From Beverwykella pulmonaria (lineage: Eukaryota > Ascomycota > Dothideomycetes > Pleosporales > Melanommataceae), in assembly GCA_001599595.1 (NCBI GenBank), contig BCHH01000004.1, forward strand, positions 1,774,342 through 1,798,739: a stretch of DNA of 24,398 nt, written 5' to 3'. Position numbers and translations under genes: made by a program. Positions 18,825 through 24,398 of the stretch are shown piece by piece (the first letter of the stretch is position 1; every line of letters starts with the position of its first letter). The notes beneath the pieces were generated by a model that was not told where the DNA came from, made no database searches, and worked only from the letters and a program-made list of their open reading frames with translations.

Positions 18825-21800
18825 TTAGTCTAAGGCATCTTTGCGTGCGGGATCTAGCTGCTCCACAGATGCTTCTATTTAGACAGAGAGGCAGTTAGTT
18901 GAGACTAATAATTGAAGGGCTTAATTTGGCGTTTTCTTTATACATGCATTAGCAGGATTGTCTTTGCTGTTAATCTATCTAATCTTAGCAATTTCTCTCT
19001 TCTTATACAATTTGTGGAGTAACATAATGTTAATTATAAGTTATTTTTTACTAGTAGTGCCTAGCTTAACAAGGTAATTATACAGAGATCTTAAGTCTGT
19101 GCAGATAACTACTAGGATTGGCAGCAGTTTAAGCGTTTGTACAATCTGCTATAGAGTTATACTAAGGGCAATTGCGTTGTTAAACCCTCTAACTATTCTA
19201 TACAGTTTACTAGCAAGGACGCTCCTAGTTACTCTTTTACACTTAGTAGAATTCTAGTGTATAATGTTGCCTAGTATTTTAAAGTAGTCACTTTGTTCTG
19301 TACAGTCCTTATTGCCTAATACAATTAAGAATCCTAGCTGTAAGCTAAGGTCCTTGTTGTTAGCAAATAATCTGTTAGTAAAGATAAACAGCTTTATGTA
19401 ATCTAGTTGCAGTGGCACAAAGGTGAGTCCTCTGTTACTGTTGTCTATCTGCCACTAGATATGTATGTTAAGGGCTTTAATGTCTTTATGCAAGGGGACT
19501 GTGGTTTAAGCAGCAACTAAGAGATTAAATGCTGCCTCTAGTTGACATACTAAGGCAATATATGCGCCTCTAGCCCTTTGCGTAACATACTGTTGTGTGG
19601 CATCCTCTGCTGTAGCGTTAATTGTACAGAGGTCCTTAGCCTAACCTTTCTAGGTAAGGATAACCTTGTCTTATACAAGCTAAATCTTCCCTCTATTAAA
19701 CTTAATAGGTTAGTCTTTAGATAGTACAGTCTTATCTTTTACACAGAGATTTGCCTTCTGCAGTTCCTCTTCTTCTCTCTATGCAAAATTCTTTGTTACA
19801 ATACTTAGGGTATTATCTGTCTGCAAGCCTGTTATACTAAAAGTGCACTCTTCTTTATTTGTAATTAAGAGGCAAGGGTTATACAAAGAGATGTGCATTT
19901 AGAGCTTCTCCTTGTAGTAGTTGTAGTATGTCTTAAACTAATACAGTCCTAACTTAGTAGCTCTGTACAAGGGTTATACAACCTAGAATATTATATTTAG
20001 TAGGAAGCTCTAGCGCATCTCCTTTAGTGGCTTTGTGTACAGTGTGCGCAGGAGCTTATCTGTTAATTAAATGTACGCTTGTGTAATATTGCGCAGTTTA
20101 AAATGCATGCTGTACATAGCTCTTAGGCTTGCTCTAATAGCTAGAAGTAGTCTCTAGCTTATCCTTTAGATAGTTAGTAATTAAGTAAGGATTTCTTCCT
20201 TCTCTTTGTCTAAATAGCCAGCAAACACTAGGCAGGACTTCTTATATAGTTTTATTGTTTTGCCTTTAACTTCTTATACAAGGCGTAGGTTAAAGATCTA
20301 GCCTTTGTGCCTTGTTAGATTATACACTATAACCTTAAAAGTGCTGTTGGCAATTAGAGTGTCTATCTCTATATAGTCTAATTCCTTAAATAGTTCTCCT
20401 AGTATAGTAATTACACTATCTATACAGAGCTTAATAGACAAAGCCTAATTATCCTTCTCCTTCTAGGTTAAAAATACCTAATCTAGGCTTTGTGTAGGTT
20501 TCCTTTGCCTTCTGCTTCTTCTAGTATCTGCATCTTTCCTTTATATAAGTACAGCATTATTGTCCTAAGAGACTTAATCTAAGATAGGTTCTAGTTCTAC
20601 CTGTGCTGTATTTTTGTAGGGTTGTCCTCTTTTTCTCTTCTACAGGGGATCCCTTTATACAGGGATTAGTTTGTTAGGGTTATCTGTTATAGGTGGGTTC
20701 TCTTCCTCTTCTCTGTAGTATAGTTTAACCTGCGTACATTAGAGCTTTAGTAGGCTATTCTCTATCTTAATAATAACGTCTCTCCCTTTAATACTCTTAA
20801 TCTTGTACAGGCTAGTCTAGCCTTCCTTCTCTCTCTATGCTATAATCTCTAAGCTAAGGAGGAGGTTAAGAACTTTGTATAATGTAGGGCTATTGCAGGT
20901 GTTAATTGCACAGTTAATGTTGACTCTTGCGCAGTCCTTTTGAAGTATTCTTATTGCCTTCTGCATAGTGCTTGCTTATGCAATAATATTAGGTAATAGT
21001 AGAGAGTCTAGGTTAACTCTTGGGTATGCCCTAAAGACAAGTAGTGTAGGTACTAGACTGTACAGGCCAGCTATATTATTTAGGGCCTTAACTACTATCT
21101 GTAGAATAGCCTTATTATCTATATAGTTACCTAGCTCTGTCTTTAAGATGTTAAACACGCGTTAGAGAGGCGCGTGCGCATGCTTAACTTTCCTAACTGC
21201 CTAGTGTGCTTCTATAGGCATCTGCCTGCAGGTAGCTCTAACAATCTTTACATAGGCTTAAAACTTCTTAGAGGCAAAGTTTGTACTAGGGTTATGTACA
21301 ATGTAGTCTAGAGGTCCCTAGTAGGTGTTAATCTAGCATTTACACAGTGCATCCTAGGTATCTTGTGTAGACATAGATTTTAGGAATGTAGCAGCCTAAA
21401 ATAATGTGTCTGTGTTAATTACATGTAGAACGTCCCTATTGCTAATTTATACAACATTAATAATAACCTTATAGTTAAAGTAGGTGTTATCCTTAATTGT
21501 AAACTTAAATCTTTGCAGTACCTAGTTATACAATTAGCAGAGGTAGTAGAACTTCTCAATCTCTTCTAACATAGCAGCATTAACATTATAGCTAGCGCTA
21601 GTTAGTATCTTCTAGAGTCTTTTTGTATAGGAGTGTCTAAAGCAGCAATAGAGGCGGTGGAGCTCTAGTTTAGTAAAGAAGGACATAGATTCTTCCTTAC
21701 TAACATTAAAGAAAGGGTGTCCCTATTTTTATACAACAGGGACAGTAGTTTTATCTTTGCGTACAATAACATTTAGAATGTTGTTAAAGTACGCCCTAAG

Positions 21801-24056
21801 CTAATTAGCATCTGCTAGTAATAGCAGAAATAGTGTTGGAGTCTCTAGAATGTAATAGGTAACTAGACTAATTAGGTTCTAGATTTATATAGTACTAATT
21901 AATCTCTTTAGCGTCTGGCCTCTAAAGCTAATATCTGTTTAGCTAGGTGTCTAATTAATTTCTGTACGTGGGTTCTCTTGCACGTACGCCTTAAGTTAAG
22001 ACTTGCTAATAGTAGATATCTTTGCTGCGCCTGTGTCCTATAGTTTACCTTAGTATACTGTACAGTATTAGTTATTAAGGATAAACTGCTTAGCATATTC
22101 CTTAGGTTTAATGCTATAGATGTCCTCTCTAGTTGTATAGTATAGGTATGCAGCAGAGGTAAGGTAGTTAACAGCTTCCTTAGCATCCTTAATCTCCTAT
22201 TCTATTTCCTCTATATCCTGTAAATCCTCTTCTTCCTTAGGGTAACCTTTAAAGTCTTAGATGTACAATATAATAGCTTTGTGCAATAGAGGCTTATTAT
22301 AGAAACCTTTATATAAGGCAATATACTAATTCTTTGCGCGCGTATAGTTATTACAAGGGTAGTTTAATAACTAACATCCTTTCTTGTAGCAGACAAAGCA
22401 CTTCTTTGTCTGTGTACAGTTGTCCCTAGAACATAGCCTAAACCTTAATAGGGATCTTCTGTGTTGTCCTCTTCTGTACAGCAGGAAGCTTCTCTTCTGT
22501 TGTATAGAGTTGTATTAGTAGTTAGTGTAGTACGCGTTAGGCAGTTCCTAGAGGTATTAGTTTGCCCTATAGTCTATAGTAACTTAAAGCGCTGCTTATA
22601 GGTTACTAAACAAGGCTTTGCATAAGGGCTTAATAGTAAACATAGCATGTTCTAGTTCTAGCTGTCCTTAATAGGCTTATACAATAGTAGTGTGTAGTAG
22701 AACATCCCCTTAGAATTCTGTTCTAAGTGCCCTCTGTGCAAGTGTAAGCTTGTTAATTATTGTCTTAAGGACTTTATGCAAACTCTTGTTAGGGTTTTCT
22801 TGTTAGCATTATGCAAAGGTTATTGTTATCTAGTCTGTCTAGTACTAGCTGTAGTTTATGTTAGTGTTAAAGTAACTACTTAAGGCATTATATAGATGCT
22901 TCTAGTTATGTCCTAGGCCTATATTGTGCATATAGTACATATTTGCATAACCTTCTAGGATATCTAGAAAGATGTCTGTGTACTAAGTTTCCTAAATATC
23001 TAGCTATTAACATAGGTTAATAAAGATCTACGTTTTGTCTGCAAGGATGTTATATAGTTAGCCTGTGTAGTTGTTGTCCTTTTTCTATGCCTTTTAGAAT
23101 TGTATAATCTTGTCTGCTAGAAGTTTCTCTTTAGCAACTTCTCTCTATAGTAGTAGTTTATATAGGTTGTAGTATAGTAGGGATTGTACAGGGGGTACTA
23201 GTAGTATATACACTATAGCAGGTGGTGGTGTGTACAATTAAGGGTGCAGAGTAGGTGTTAGATAGGGTGGCGTGTATTGTTTGTACAGTAATAGATGTAG
23301 TGCTAACTAAGGTGCTAGAGCAGGTAATACTAATACTTTTAGGGTTAGTAGCATTGTTAGTAGTCTGCTTCTGTGCAGAGCCTTATATAGTAATAGGGTT
23401 TGCGTACAAAGCTTTTTAGGTGCAATAGCTTTCCCTTGTAGCATCTTATACAGTGTAATAGCTATAGTTGGGCTGCTTCTCCCTAAAGGCGTAATGTTCT
23501 TGTCTAATAGAACTTGTAGCAACTCTCTCTTAAATGCACAATTAAGCTTATCTAATTGCGTTAATGTCTATCCCTTAAAGTCTTCCTAATACGCCTAAAG
23601 AAGCTGTGCGCTAGTTATAGTTGTTGTACAGAGGCTAGTGATAGCACATCCTGTGTATAATATCTGTTGCCTACGCGTAGATGTTGCTATATTAATCCTG
23701 TCCTCCTAGAATTCTAGGTTAGTTTCCTTTATAAGTGTTGCTACTAATATCCCTGTGTCCTTTGTATATTGTTTATATACACAGAGGTCCTCCTTGCTTC
23801 TTGTTTTATGCAGGGGGGGCAGCACTAGGGCTAAAGGCTCTAGCAACTAGTTGCACAATATTGTAGGTTTGTGCTGTTTAATTAATTAGTTTTGTACAGC
23901 AGGTAGTCTAGTGGCTGGTTGCTTGTTTGTACAGCCTTGTTGTTGTGGGTAGTGTGCTTATTGCACAGTTGCTTGCTCTTCTTGTACAATGTCTTTACTT
24001 TGGTGCTGTATGCTCCTCTGTGCCAGGCTTGTGATATAGTATAGAGTCTTCTTCAT
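18825..24056 (-). pseudogene. gag-pol: Copia gag-pol polyprotein, mutated, frame intact over 1,744 codons
   Basis: From ATG at 24054-24056 to TAA at 18825-18827 all landmarks share one frame. Gag: NITPLGRSSPTIAITLYKML (in the open fragment 23307-23522) and a zinc knuckle KCFVCYKKGC at about 22374-22403. Protease: DTGA with its catalytic Asp intact (22026-22037). Integrase: the HHCC region ending FCYLC near 21530-21545. The DDE core has all three acidic residues replaced: the first Asp is now Asn (21456-21458), the second is Asn in VHNPSTNFAS (21270-21299), and the Glu is now Lys in RKVKH. The open fragment 20976-21158 is the integrase end (LVPTLLVFRAYPR). RT: QTDNT (19812-19823) where this fungal copia group has QTDDT. 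RNase H end: KDNPANA near 18950. Many Gln and Trp codons are stops. This copy is dead. Confidence 0.92.
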
Positions 24057-24153
24057 GCAATAAAGGAATTAACCTCTATTAGTTAAGATAGGTGATGAAA
24101 CAGAAGAACACTAGCTGCCTAGCATTGACTTCTGTCTTCCTTCTTGCCAATTT

Positions 24154-24178
24154 GTGGTTAATTGTGCCAATTAACCAC
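24154..24178. repeat. Perfect hairpin next to the 5' LTR, primer-binding region
   Basis: GTGGTTAATTG and CAATTAACCAC are exact inverted repeats of 11 bp with a 3-base loop, seven bases from the LTR edge at 24186. In element orientation this is where the minus-strand primer-binding site should be, and it begins with TGG a few bases after the LTR. Whether it binds a tRNA 3' end or folds for self-priming is inference. Confidence 0.6.
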
Positions 24179-24185
24179 TAATTAG

Positions 24186-24398
24186 TGTTGATAGGGATCT
24201 TACAGCTAGCTGCATAGTGGTGTGAGCACTAGTCGGCAAGGCATAAGACAGTTGTACGGTGTACACAGCGTACGGGGATAGTAGGGTGGGCAACAGGTTT
24301 CTGGTTATTGCTCTGCTTATCTATGTACGAACGCGAGCGATATTTAAGGAGGCGCGCTCGTGCACGGGCATCACGTGGTATAACCACGTGATCCCATA
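24186..24398 (-). repeat. 5' LTR of the Ty1/copia element, cut by the window end
   Basis: This is a direct repeat of 18113-18327. It has GTGTGAGC where the left copy has GTGCGAGC and CTGGTT where the left has CTAGTT, and it supplies definite bases at the left copy's N positions. It includes the perfect hairpin ATCACGTGGT-ATA-ACCACGTGAT at 24370-24392. It is the 3' end of the 5' LTR in element orientation; the rest lies outside the window. Confidence 0.9.

Larger units (their letters stand above)
18734..24185 (-). mobile_element. Ty1/copia retrotransposon internal region
   Basis: This is the interior between two LTR copies, 5.45 kb, with a single gag-pol frame in copia order (gag, protease, integrase, RT, RNase H) on the minus strand. 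The short non-coding part at 18734-18824 follows the pol stop; 24057-24185 is the leader. The leader begins, next to the 5' LTR, with a perfect hairpin. I did not find a clear polypurine tract beside the inferred 3' LTR edge. The right end of the element, and so any target duplication, lies beyond the window. Confidence 0.9.

Noticed and set aside
21908..22186. 92-codon minus-strand frame as a gene
   Set aside because: It is in a different frame from the copia polyprotein, whose protease DTGA lies within the same interval.

Overview
The window is a nest of decayed transposable elements from a filamentous fungus, most likely Pezizomycotina. Four signs point there: Tad-like LINEs, fungal-type Ty3/gypsy and Ty1/copia polyproteins, short introns with GTATGT donors and CTAAC/ACTAAT branch sites, and a mutation pattern like repeat-induced point mutation (RIP). 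Almost every coding region keeps its frame over kilobases but is full of C-to-T/G-to-A changes at CpA/TpG: CAG and CAA became TAG/TAA, TGG became TAG, and catalytic Asp became Asn. I found no intact protein-coding gene, no tRNA or rRNA, and no CRISPR. Most open reading frames over 60 codons are remnants between nonsense mutations or antisense shadows.

Layout. 1-146 is one arm of a 146-bp inverted repeat whose other arm is 16269-16414. From 147 to about 4700, minus strand, lies a gypsy element (called A): gag, protease, reverse transcriptase, RNase H, and an integrase cut off by the repeat at 146. LINE copy 1 (plus, 4816-10061, 15-bp target duplications) is inserted just upstream of the A gag. 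The A leader seems to continue at 10077-10327 and meets a GC-rich LTR-like block (10328-10582). A second, different gypsy gag (called B, plus) starts after that block. It is split by LINE copy 2 (minus, 10927-16140, 14-bp target duplications), resumes in frame at 16155, and ends at the right arm of the inverted repeat. The two LINEs are the same family in convergent orientation and form arms of about 5.2 kb around an 865-bp centre.

The block 16415-18112 is not an ordinary element. It holds a minus-strand histone H3-family pseudogene with two well-formed introns (16841-17364) and, divergently, the start of an unidentified plus-strand protein (17841-18112). That protein is cut by the LTR of a copia element (minus, 18113 to beyond the window end), whose gag-pol occupies one uninterrupted frame of 1,744 codons (18825-24056). 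Its two LTR copies are nearly identical although its interior is saturated with mutations.

The most interesting points are the H3-like pseudogene, with a canonical-type tail but a CenH3-length loop 1, its place inside a repeat-bounded mutated block, and the contrast between mutated interiors and spared ends in every retroelement here.
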